DNA from: Pelethousia sp034933245
GTDB lineage: Bacteria > Bacillota > Clostridia > Christensenellales > CAG-138
Length of the DNA stretch: 57,224 nt
NCBI GenBank assembly: GCA_034933245.1
Contig: JAYFNX010000033.1
Location: 1-57,224, forward strand
Direction: 5' to 3'
Below, piece after piece: positions 8,501-15,777 of the stretch. Both the position numbers and the translations under genes were made by a program. Under the pieces are notes generated by a model. That model had not been told where the DNA came from, searched no databases, and saw only the letters and a list, made by a program, of their open reading frames with translations. Position 1 is the stretch's first letter. Each line of letters starts with the position of its first letter.

Positions 8501-10180
8501 ATGATGAAAGTACTCATCATCGGCGGTTCGACAGGCGGGATCTCGGCTGCAGCCAGGTTGAGATGCCTGGACGAATCCGCACAGATCATTGTGTTGGAAC
8601 GTGACGCATATGTCTCTTATGCGAATTCAGCCCTACCCTATTATATAGGTGGGGAAATTACCCAAAAAAGCGCCCTGCTTATCCATACGCCGGAAAGCCT
8701 CAAGCGCCAGCTAAATTTGGATGTACGCATAAAGCATGAGGCGATAAGATTGTATCTCCATGAAAATAAAGCCGCGATTCGAGATTTAAGTACGGGCACG
8801 CTCTACCTTGAAAGCTATGATAAATTGATTCTCTCCCCCGGTGCTACACCAATTCGTCCCGATCTGCCCGGTTTTGATGATCCGCGTGTTTTCACGTTGC
8901 GCAACATTCCGGATGCCTACAAAATGGAAAAATTTATGAAGGAGGTTCATCCAAAGCATGCCGTGGTGATTGGTGCCGATTATTTGGGGCTAACAATGGC
9001 TGAAAATTTGGCCAAAGCAGGCCTGTCCATAACGATAATTGAGACGGTGGGACATGCCCTCGGCTCGTTGGATTCCGATATGGCCGCAATTGCGCGATAT
9101 GATTTGCAGGCAAAGAAGAGCATAAAGCTTCTTTCAGGGCACAGCGTGCGGTCTATCCTGCCCATGGAGAACGGTCTGCTGGTTCAATTGGATCAGGAAA
9201 ATTTACCGGCCGACCTGGTTTTTCTGAGCCTTGGCATCCGCCCAAACGGCGACATAGCAGAACGGTCCGGTCTTGGGACAAGCCCGCGGGGCGCCATTTT
9301 GGTAGACCAATATTTGCGCACCTCCGACCCTGCTGTTTATGCCGTGGGCGATGCTGTGGAATTTGGACAAAACCAAGATATATCCACAGGGGGATCTTTC
9401 CTGGAATCGGCCGATAAACAAGGGTATGTCGCTGCAAGCAACATTGCCGGCCTAAGGCAGCAATATAAGGGCGCACAGGCAACAAGTTTGATAAGAGTGC
9501 TTAACTTGGCGGTTGGAACAGTTGGTTGGACGGAAAAAACAGCCAAGCAGGTGCAACTTTCTTACGATAAGGTATATGTGCGTGTCTTATCCCATGCGGA
9601 ATATTATCCGGGATCTATCCCGATAGACATAAAGGTCTTATTCGAAAGAGAAACCGGCCTTATCCTTGGTGCGCAATTAATTGGAGTGGATGGGGTGGAT
9701 AAGTGGCTGGCTATCTTCTCCATGGCCGTTCAGCAGCGAATGCTGGCAAAGGATTTTGCGGCATTGGAGCTTGGCTATACCCCGCCTTTTTCTTCGGAAC
9801 CAAATTCCGCGCATTCGGTTGGTTGCATCATTGACGATCTAGTGAAAAAGCGAATTTACCAATACCACTGGGAGCAGGTGCCGGATTTGCTTCAAAAAAA
9901 CCACGTTTTTGTGGATGTGCGCATGCCTGCGGAATATATTTCCGGACATATAGACGGCGCGGTCAATGTTCCTTTGGATACGCTTCGCGCAAGGCTAAAC
10001 GAATTCAATAAGGATGTGCCCCTATACCTCTATTGCCAGGACGGACACCGAAGCTACCTTGCCGCCCGCATTCTTATGGGACATGGATTTTCTGTTCGCT
10101 ATCTATCTGGAGGATACCGGCTGTATGCAGCGGCGGCGCTGCATCTTTTTTCCTTCTTTGGTTGCAGCGGATACCAATAG
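8501..10180 (+). CDS. CoA-disulfide-reductase/NADH-oxidase-type flavoprotein with C-terminal rhodanese domain
   Basis: 559 residues from ATG 8501 (AAGAGGTG upstream). The FAD domain starts VLIIGGSTGGISAAARL. An NAD-binding domain has VVIGADYLGLTMAENLAKAG (~155-175). The second FAD motif VYAVGDAVEF (~277-286) precedes a dimerisation domain. A rhodanese domain (~450-550) has the thiolate loop YCQDGHRSY. The architecture is that of CoADR-Rhd/NPSR enzymes, which reduce CoA disulfides, polysulfides or peroxide/O2. Oddity: the catalytic Cys of the family (YANC-type motif) is Ser here (YANSALPYYIGG), which should abolish the usual redox cysteine. The rhodanese Cys is intact. It heads the stress gene block and carries the shared operator. 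Confidence 0.88.
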   Translation: MMKVLIIGGSTGGISAAARLRCLDESAQIIVLERDAYVSYANSALPYYIGGEITQKSALLIHTPESLKRQLNLDVRIKHEAIRLYLHENKAAIRDLSTGTLYLESYDKLILSPGATPIRPDLPGFDDPRVFTLRNIPDAYKMEKFMKEVHPKHAVVIGADYLGLTMAENLAKAGLSITIIETVGHALGSLDSDMAAIARYDLQAKKSIKLLSGHSVRSILPMENGLLVQLDQENLPADLVFLSLGIRPNGDIAERSGLGTSPRGAILVDQYLRTSDPAVYAVGDAVEFGQNQDISTGGSFLESADKQGYVAASNIAGLRQQYKGAQATSLIRVLNLAVGTVGWTEKTAKQVQLSYDKVYVRVLSHAEYYPGSIPIDIKVLFERETGLILGAQLIGVDGVDKWLAIFSMAVQQRMLAKDFAALELGYTPPFSSEPNSAHSVGCIIDDLVKKRIYQYHWEQVPDLLQKNHVFVDVRMPAEYISGHIDGAVNVPLDTLRARLNEFNKDVPLYLYCQDGHRSYLAARILMGHGFSVRYLSGGYRLYAAAALHLFSFFGCSGYQ

Positions 10181-10187
10181 ACGGGAA

Positions 10188-10229
10188 TGTGATGTTGTCA
10201 CAGATCATGCAAGCCCCTTATGATAGACT
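10188..10229 (+). promoter_or_regulatory. Crp/Fnr-type operator and -10 before the peroxiredoxin gene
   Basis: TGTGA-TGTTG-TCACA (10188-10202) is a perfect 5+5 dyad centred at 10195. TAGACT (10224-10229) lies 29 bases downstream of the centre as the -10. There is no -35 hexamer, as expected for an activator-dependent promoter. Confidence 0.72.
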
Positions 10230-10282
10230 TAGGATAACAAATAAAACCTAACGTTAGAGCGCCAAGCGGAAAGGAGACTATC

Positions 10283-10966
10283 ATGCAAGAACTCAACGCC
10301 ACAGTAACCAGGATGCCTCTTATCGGTGATTTTGCTCCCAGTTTTCAAGCTGTTACTACCCAAGGCCCTATTAATTTCCCGGAGGACTATAAAGGGAAAT
10401 GGGTGATTCTCTTCTCCCATCCTGCCGATTTCACCCCCGTATGCACCACGGAGTTTATGACTTTTGCCTCCATGGCGGATGAATTCAAGGCCATGAATAC
10501 AGAGCTTGTCGGCCTTTCTGTGGATTCGCTATATGCCCATATCGCATGGCTGCGGAAAATTCAGGATCTTACTTGGAAAAACATGAAGCATGTGGAGGTA
10601 AAATTCCCTCTCATTGAGGATATCCGCATGGAAGTTGCCAACAAGTATGGCATGATTCAACCCGGCCAGTCCAACACCCAGGCGGTACGGGCCGTGTTTG
10701 TAATCGATCCCGAAGGAAAAATCCGGCTCATCCTCTATTATCCCTTAAGCACAGGCCGCAACTTTGACGAAATAAAGCGGGTCATTCAAGCGCTTCAGAA
10801 GGCGGATGCGGATTCCGTAGCCACACCGGCGGATTGGCGCCCAGGCGACGATGTAATCGTACCCACTGCCGGCAGCTGCGGCGTAGCCAAAGAACGCATG
10901 GAAAGCAAAAGCGACGATCAATATTGTCTGGACTGGTTCATGTGTTTCCGTAGAGAAAAGAAGTAA
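10283..10966 (+). CDS. 1-Cys (Prx6-type) peroxiredoxin
   Basis: 227 residues. The thioredoxin-fold AhpC/TSA domain has the peroxidatic motif HPADFTPVCTTEF with Cys54, and the C-terminal extension of the Prx6 class (DWRPGDDVIVP, ~195-206). It reduces H2O2 and organic hydroperoxides in the cytosol. Three further Cys residues occur in the C-terminal tail (SCGVAK, YCLDWFMC), where they could serve as resolving thiols. AAAGGAG precedes the ATG. It is transcribed from its own operator-bearing promoter. Confidence 0.92.
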   Translation: MQELNATVTRMPLIGDFAPSFQAVTTQGPINFPEDYKGKWVILFSHPADFTPVCTTEFMTFASMADEFKAMNTELVGLSVDSLYAHIAWLRKIQDLTWKNMKHVEVKFPLIEDIRMEVANKYGMIQPGQSNTQAVRAVFVIDPEGKIRLILYYPLSTGRNFDEIKRVIQALQKADADSVATPADWRPGDDVIVPTAGSCGVAKERMESKSDDQYCLDWFMCFRREKK

Positions 10967-10981
10967 CGAACGGCACAACGC

Positions 10982-11033
10982 TTGACAATTGCCCCCAATC
11001 AATCTATGCTTTAATGTATAGGTTGGTTGGGGG
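10982..11033 (+). promoter_or_regulatory. Promoter of the Crp/Fnr gene overlapped by a large palindrome
   Basis: TTGACA (10982-10987), a 17-base spacer and TATGCT (11005-11010). CCCCCAATCAATCTAT (10992-11007) and ATAGGTTGGTTGGGGG (11018-11033) form an inverted repeat matching at 14 of 16 positions. The left arm covers the spacer and -10; the right arm covers the leader and the GGGGG ribosome-binding site. This suggests operator-type control, perhaps autoregulation. Confidence 0.65.
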
Positions 11034-11040
11034 TGTTTCG

Positions 11041-11715
11041 ATGGGTCAAAAGTTGCCGGGCGTGGAAGCTTTCTTCGCTTTTTGTTGGGAGGGTTTATCC
11101 CGTGAGCACAAAGATGATTTGATAAGCCATAGTCAGCCCCGCAACTTTAAAAATGGGGATATTATCCTTCCTTATAAAGGCGAATGTCTGGGCCTCATGT
11201 TGGTGCAAAGCGGCCAGTTTCGTGCATTCGTTTTGTCATCGGAGGGCAAAGAGGTTACGCTATATCGGCTTTTCGATTTGGATATCTGCCTGTTCTCTGC
11301 TTCCTGCATTCTGAACAACATCCAATTCGATATTCAGATTCAAGCGGAAAAGGAAACAAAGGCTCTATTAATCCCTTCTTCTTTATATGAGCGTTTAATG
11401 AACCAATCTGCAGCCATTGCAAATTATACCAATCAATTGATGTCCTCCCGCTTTTCTGATGTGATGTGGACGCTCGAACAAGTGTTGTTTAAGAGTATGG
11501 ACAGCCGTATTGCCCAGTTTTTGCTAGAATATGCCAATATAGAAGGTACCAACGATCTTATGTTGACCCATGAGGCAATCGCCCGAGATTTGGGCACGGC
11601 CCGGGAAGTCGTTACAAGGATGCTCAAATATTTTACCAATGAACATCTTTTAGAGCTAACCCGCGGAAGGATCAGACTTCTGGACATAAAGCGCCTCAGG
11701 GAAATTGCCGGCTAA
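11041..11715 (+). CDS. Crp/Fnr-family transcriptional regulator
   Basis: 224 residues from ATG 11041. An earlier in-frame ATG at 11014 falls at or before the predicted transcript start, so I prefer 11041 with GGGGGTG upstream. The cNMP-binding-type beta-barrel (~25-120) contains DICLFSASCIL, a Cys pair common in clostridial members. The C-terminal helix-turn-helix is LTHEAIARDLGTAREVVTRMLKYF (~173-196). There is no N-terminal FNR-type four-Cys cluster. Its position among three genes with identical palindromes makes it the likely activator of the flavoprotein, peroxiredoxin and ferritin genes. Confidence 0.9.
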   Translation: MGQKLPGVEAFFAFCWEGLSREHKDDLISHSQPRNFKNGDIILPYKGECLGLMLVQSGQFRAFVLSSEGKEVTLYRLFDLDICLFSASCILNNIQFDIQIQAEKETKALLIPSSLYERLMNQSAAIANYTNQLMSSRFSDVMWTLEQVLFKSMDSRIAQFLLEYANIEGTNDLMLTHEAIARDLGTAREVVTRMLKYFTNEHLLELTRGRIRLLDIKRLREIAG

Positions 11716-11726
11716 AACTTTTCAAC

Positions 11727-11768
11727 TGTGATAACATCACGGTATGCTCACGATTTTCTTGGTATAAT
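11727..11768 (+). promoter_or_regulatory. Crp/Fnr-type operator and -10 before ferritin
   Basis: TGTGAT-AAC-ATCACG (11727-11741) centred at 11734. TATAAT (11763-11768) lies 29 bases after the centre, exactly as in the two sister promoters. The -35 position (CGGTAT) does not match consensus. Confidence 0.75.
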
Positions 11769-11819
11769 TTGAGCAAGATCAGAAAGCTTAATATAACAGA
11801 TAAGGAAGGAGCTAATACG

Positions 11820-12332
11820 ATGAATAATAAGGTGTCTGCGCTGTTGAATGAACAGATCCAAAAAGAATTGTACTCCGCATACCTGTATTTTGACATGTCC
11901 AATTATTATAGCGACCAAGGGTTGGACGGATTTTCCAATTGGTTCTATGTGCAAGCCCAGGAGGAGATGGATCACGCCATGCTGTTCCGAGCTTATATGC
12001 TCAACAATGGCGAATCGGTTAACCTGCTTCCCATTGATGCACCCAAGGAAGGCTATGAGGACTTTGCCTCTCCTTTAAAAGGCGCTCTAATCCATGAGCA
12101 ATTTGTCACCGCTTCCATTCACACCATTTATGAAGCCGCAGCGGAGATAAAGGATTATCGAGCGATGGAGTTTTTGAATTGGTTCATTAAGGAGCAGGGT
12201 GAGGAAGAAAAGAATGCGAGCGATCTCATCAAAAAGTTTGAATTGTTTGGGCATGAAGCCAAAGGCCTTTATGTCTTGGATCAAGAGTTAAAAGCGCGCG
12301 TATACTCCGCTCCCTCCCTCGTTTTAGATTAG
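11820..12332 (+). CDS. ftn: Ferritin
   Basis: 170 residues, the normal length for bacterial non-haem ferritin. Ferroxidase ligands are visible in LNEQIQKELYSAYLY (first helix Glu), EEMDHAMLF (Glu and His of the second helix) and EQGEEEKNA (fourth segment). It forms a 24-subunit cage that oxidises Fe(II) and stores iron, limiting Fenton chemistry. The ATG at 11820 follows AAGGAAGGAG; upstream in-frame starts would lie inside the leader. The promoter carries the palindrome shared with the peroxide-stress genes. Confidence 0.93.
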   Translation: MNNKVSALLNEQIQKELYSAYLYFDMSNYYSDQGLDGFSNWFYVQAQEEMDHAMLFRAYMLNNGESVNLLPIDAPKEGYEDFASPLKGALIHEQFVTASIHTIYEAAAEIKDYRAMEFLNWFIKEQGEEEKNASDLIKKFELFGHEAKGLYVLDQELKARVYSAPSLVLD

Positions 12333-12373
12333 CAAAACACCGTTTCACACCACATAATAGTTGCAGCAAGGAT

Positions 12374-12449
12374 GGCAGAACAGCAAGGCCGATTGATTCA
12401 ACAGGCATCATTGCCAAAAGAACACGGCCACGCATGTTCTGCCTTTCTT
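12374..12449 (+). terminator. Nested three-stem structure ending in a U-run
   Basis: GGCAGAACA (12374-12382) pairs with TGTTCTGCC (12435-12443). Inside it GGCCG (12387-12391) pairs with CGGCC (12425-12429), and inside that GGCA-TCAT-TGCC (12404-12415) forms a hairpin. TTTCTT follows the outer stem. At minimum this is the ferritin terminator, but the nested shape is more elaborate than usual. Confidence 0.55.
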
Positions 12450-12501
12450 ATGATGAAACTTGGTAGGATAATTAGATAAGGCGCGTTTAGTCCGAATGCG
12501 T

Positions 12502-12518
12502 TTTACATAGATTTTACA
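12502..12518 (+). promoter_or_regulatory. PHO-box-like direct repeat before pit
   Basis: TTTACA (12502-12507), five bases, then TTTACA (12513-12518). The 11-base period is that of PhoP~P sites in Bacillus (TT-ACA repeats). A TATAAT stretch at ~12562-12567 could be the -10. The repeat lies about 95 bases before the phosphate transporter gene. Confidence 0.45.
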
Positions 12519-12609
12519 TATTCGGGTCACTTTTACTTGCACGCATTCCTTTTGGTCATGTTATAATGTTTATGTAAAAATAAAATTTAAACTAGGTAAA
12601 TTTGGCTAA

Positions 12610-13671
12610 ATGGAGACACAAATGACAATATCCTTCTTGGACTTTATCTCACAGATGTTGGATAGCCCAATGCTCGCTATAACCGTGGCGTTGACATTGG
12701 GCGTTATTTTGGTTAATGGATGGACGGATGCGCCCAATGCCATTGCCACCTGCGTATCCACGCGCAGTATGGGTGCCCGGGAAGCCATTATTATGGCTGC
12801 GGTTTTTAATTTTCTAGGGGTGCTGGTGATGACCTTCCTAAACTCTCGGGTGGCCATGACCATATACAACATGGTGGATTTTGGTGGAAACACGCACGAA
12901 GCCATTGTGGCGCTTTGCGCCGCACTCTTCGCCATTGTGGTGTGGGCTACCGCCGCATGGGCATTCGGCATCCCGACTTCAGAAAGCCATGCGCTTATCG
13001 CCGGCCTTTCCGGTGCGGCCATCGCTCTGCATAGCAGTTTAGACGGCATAAACTTTTCGGAATGGGTAAAGGTGCTCTACGGTCTGGGGCTTTCCACAAT
13101 TTTGGGTTTTGTGATGGGCTTTGGCCTAACCCGCTTTATTGAAGCCGCCTGTCGTAATGCGGAAAGGCGCAAGCTGGCCGGCTTCTTTAGAAATGCGCAA
13201 ATTGCGGGCGGTGCCGGCATGGCTTTTATGCATGGAGCGCAGGACGGACAAAAGTTTATGGGTGTGTTCTTGCTTGGCATTTTCTTGGTACAAGGCCAAA
13301 ATGTAAGCGAGTTCTCCATCCCCATTTGGCTCATGGTCTTTTGCTCCTTGGTGATGGGGCTTGGCACGAGCATCGGCGGCTATCGCATCATCAAATCCGT
13401 AGGCATGGATATGGTTAAGCTTCAGCCTTACCAAGGCTTCGCTGCCGATGCATCCGCTACCCTTTGCTTACTGCTTTCTTCCCTCACAGGCGTACCCGTG
13501 AGTACCACGCATACCAAAACAACCGCCATTATGGGTGTAGGCGCCGCCAAGCGGATCACTGCAGTAAACTGGCGGATTGTAGCCGATATGGCCTTTGCTT
13601 GGATCCTAACCTTCCCTGGTTGCGGCTTTTTGGGTTATTTGATGGCCAAATTGTTTATGCGCATTTTCTAA
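12610..13671 (+). CDS. pit: Inorganic phosphate transporter, Pit family
   Basis: 353 residues with about ten membrane helices. Both PiT signature repeats are present: VNGWTDAPNAIATCVSTRSM (~35-54) and, in the second half, GVPVSTTHTKTTAIMGVGAAKR (~294-315). It couples uptake of metal-phosphate or phosphate to a cation gradient. It lies 43 bases upstream of a DUF47 (PhoU-like) gene, the usual partner of Pit transporters, and the two are probably co-transcribed. A PHO-box-like repeat upstream suggests induction by phosphate limitation. Confidence 0.92.
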   Translation: METQMTISFLDFISQMLDSPMLAITVALTLGVILVNGWTDAPNAIATCVSTRSMGAREAIIMAAVFNFLGVLVMTFLNSRVAMTIYNMVDFGGNTHEAIVALCAALFAIVVWATAAWAFGIPTSESHALIAGLSGAAIALHSSLDGINFSEWVKVLYGLGLSTILGFVMGFGLTRFIEAACRNAERRKLAGFFRNAQIAGGAGMAFMHGAQDGQKFMGVFLLGIFLVQGQNVSEFSIPIWLMVFCSLVMGLGTSIGGYRIIKSVGMDMVKLQPYQGFAADASATLCLLLSSLTGVPVSTTHTKTTAIMGVGAAKRITAVNWRIVADMAFAWILTFPGCGFLGYLMAKLFMRIF

Positions 13672-13714
13672 GCGATAGATTCATTATACTACCGGTAAAG
13701 GAGATCAGTATTCC

Positions 13715-14332
13715 ATGAAAAAGGATCAGTATTATTTCGACGTGCTCATTCGCAGTGCCGCCTATGGCTGCGATGCGGCCATGTTTCTTCAAGAATCCTT
13801 TCTGCAGTTTGAGCCGGAAACCGTAACGCAACGAATGGAAGCCATTCATGTTATCGAACATAATGCGGATAGCCTCAAGCATGAAATGATGCGCAAGCTT
13901 GGCCGCGAGTTTATGACCCCCGTTGAACGGGAGGACATCCTTACCCTTTCCCAAGAGTTGGATAACGTGGTAGATTGTCTGGATGATGTGATGCAACGCA
14001 TTTATATTCATAATGTTTTGGCGCTTCGGGGCGATATGCTGGATTTTATTGAACTGATTGTGCGGTGCACAAAAGCGCTACATCGGGCTTTAGAAGAATT
14101 TCCGCACTTTAAGCGGTCCCAAACCATTGCGGAGCATATTGTAGAGGTCAATTCCTTGGAAAGCGAGGGTGATGTTCTCTATATGAAAGCCATGCGTCGC
14201 ATGAACACTACGGAGACAAATCCCATTAACATTCTTGCTTGGACACATATTTATGAGGGCCTGGAAAACTGTATGGATGCCTGTGAACATGCCAGTGATA
14301 TCATTGAGAGTGTCATCATGAAGAACACTTAA
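13715..14332 (+). CDS. DUF47 family (PhoU-like) Pit accessory protein
   Basis: 205 residues, all helical, with the PhoU-like pattern of acidic ExxxD pairs: HVIEHNADSLKHEMMRKL (~48-65), ILTLSQELDNVVDCLDDV (~77-94) and EGLENCMDACEHASDIIE (~182-199). PhoU-type bundles bind metal clusters and regulate the adjacent transporter. AAAGGAG precedes the ATG. It is second in the pit operon and is closed by a strong terminator. Confidence 0.88.
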   Translation: MKKDQYYFDVLIRSAAYGCDAAMFLQESFLQFEPETVTQRMEAIHVIEHNADSLKHEMMRKLGREFMTPVEREDILTLSQELDNVVDCLDDVMQRIYIHNVLALRGDMLDFIELIVRCTKALHRALEEFPHFKRSQTIAEHIVEVNSLESEGDVLYMKAMRRMNTTETNPINILAWTHIYEGLENCMDACEHASDIIESVIMKNT

Positions 14333-14352
14333 TCTAGGAATGTAAACCATAT

Positions 14353-14390
14353 GAAAGCCCCGGAAGCGTTTCGCTTTCCGGGGCTTTCTT
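14353..14390. terminator. Bidirectional terminator between the pit and cysteine-desulfidase operons
   Basis: GAAAGCCCCGGAAGCG pairs with CGCTTTCCGGGGCTTTC around a TTT loop, followed by TTT on the plus strand. Both converging operons end here. Confidence 0.85.
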
Positions 14391-15733
14391 TACATATCGC
14401 AGGTCATCATCTGAATGATTTCCCGGTCCGTCTCCCGCATTCCTTCCCGGCCTAAGCGGCCGATATTGCAGATCGTATTTTCCACCCCGGAGGAAACCAG
14501 CCCATCCCCGCTAAGGAACTGCTGCCCGTTTAGGAACATATCATATCCCAGTATGCCCGCATCTACCGCCGTGGCAATTTTTGCCGCGCAAGATGCTTTT
14601 GCTCCGTCGCACACGATGCCGGATGTAATGGCAAGGGTATTTACGATGGTATGTGCCACCTCCCGGTATTTTCCTCCCCGCAGATAGGCGATCCCCGCAC
14701 CTGCCCCAGCACCTGCGCTGACGGCTCCACAATAAGCGGAAAGGGCGCCGATGCCGGTCTTTTGATGAATAGCGCAAAGGTTGGATATGAGCAATGCACG
14801 GTAAAGCTCCTCTTTGGAAGTCCCCAGATCCTGAGCATATTCCACAACCGGCAGAGATGCTGTAATCCCTTGGTTTCCACTGCCGGAATTGATGATTACA
14901 GGAAGGTCGCAACCATTCATGCGGGCATCCGACCCAGCCGCAGCACGCGCTTTTGCCCGGTTGCGAGTATCCTGCCCGTAGCTTTTTAATAGGACGGAGC
15001 CAATATTTGCGCCGTAGTCTCCCCGAAGCCCCTCTTCGGCAATTGCCGTGTTATAGGCGATCTGCCTATCTAACGTTTCCGCTACGTCCCTAAGCTCCGC
15101 ACCTAGCGCAAAAGCATAGATACCCTCTATGCTCAGCAAGTCATAGGCCGTTTTATCGGCTGCATCCATAGGTTTGACGCTTTCAGCGGATTCCTGCCAT
15201 TGGAGCTGCTTTCCATTCCTTTCGATTTGGACGATATTGGTATGTGCATTCGCAATGCGTACCAAAGCATGGGAATCACCCGCATAGGCATAAACACCGA
15301 TTTCGAGAAGAAAATTCCCATCGGTTGGCCGTACTTCAATCGCGGTTTTTTGAAGGTAATCGGGCAATGCCTGCTTTTGCGCATCGCTGACATGGGAGAG
15401 CACTTCCAGCTTTTTAGTCTCATCTCCCGCTAAAATGCCAATGGCCGCCGCAGCTTGAATGCCCCGGTGACCATTTGTATTTGGCACGATTACACTTTTT
15501 ACATTTTTAATAATATTTCCGCTTACTTCCACCACCACCCGCTCGGGCAACGTTCCCAGCACCGCGCGCGCCATAGCGGCGCAATAGGCGATGGCAATGG
15601 GCTCCGTACAACCCATAGCTGGAATCAATTCCCTCTTGAGAATGTGAACATATACATCGTAACGGGGATCATCCCGCTTCATGGGGCATGGTTCTTCGTT
15701 GGCCTTAGCGGCTTTACAATAATAGCTATCCAT
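14390..15733 (-). CDS. cyuA: L-cysteine desulfidase (CyuA/YhaM, UPF0597 family)
   Basis: 447 residues. The N-terminal signature LKRELIPAMGCTEPIAIAYCAAMAR holds one conserved Cys. The C-terminal half has the Cys and glycine motifs SGSGNQGITASLP and CDGAKASCAAKIATA. The family uses an Fe-S cluster to split L-cysteine into pyruvate, ammonia and sulfide in anaerobes. The frame allows starts at 15733 and at an internal ATG (MKRDDPRY, ~15682) that better matches family N-termini; neither has a strong Shine-Dalgarno site. It is the last gene of the Rrf2/CcdA-TlpA operon. Confidence 0.88.
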   Translation of the reverse strand: MDSYYCKAAKANEEPCPMKRDDPRYDVYVHILKRELIPAMGCTEPIAIAYCAAMARAVLGTLPERVVVEVSGNIIKNVKSVIVPNTNGHRGIQAAAAIGILAGDETKKLEVLSHVSDAQKQALPDYLQKTAIEVRPTDGNFLLEIGVYAYAGDSHALVRIANAHTNIVQIERNGKQLQWQESAESVKPMDAADKTAYDLLSIEGIYAFALGAELRDVAETLDRQIAYNTAIAEEGLRGDYGANIGSVLLKSYGQDTRNRAKARAAAGSDARMNGCDLPVIINSGSGNQGITASLPVVEYAQDLGTSKEELYRALLISNLCAIHQKTGIGALSAYCGAVSAGAGAGAGIAYLRGGKYREVAHTIVNTLAITSGIVCDGAKASCAAKIATAVDAGILGYDMFLNGQQFLSGDGLVSSGVENTICNIGRLGREGMRETDREIIQMMTCDM

Positions 15734-15777
15734 ACTTTCATTATAGGGATCTTAGCCGGGTTTGCAAGAGGAATTTC

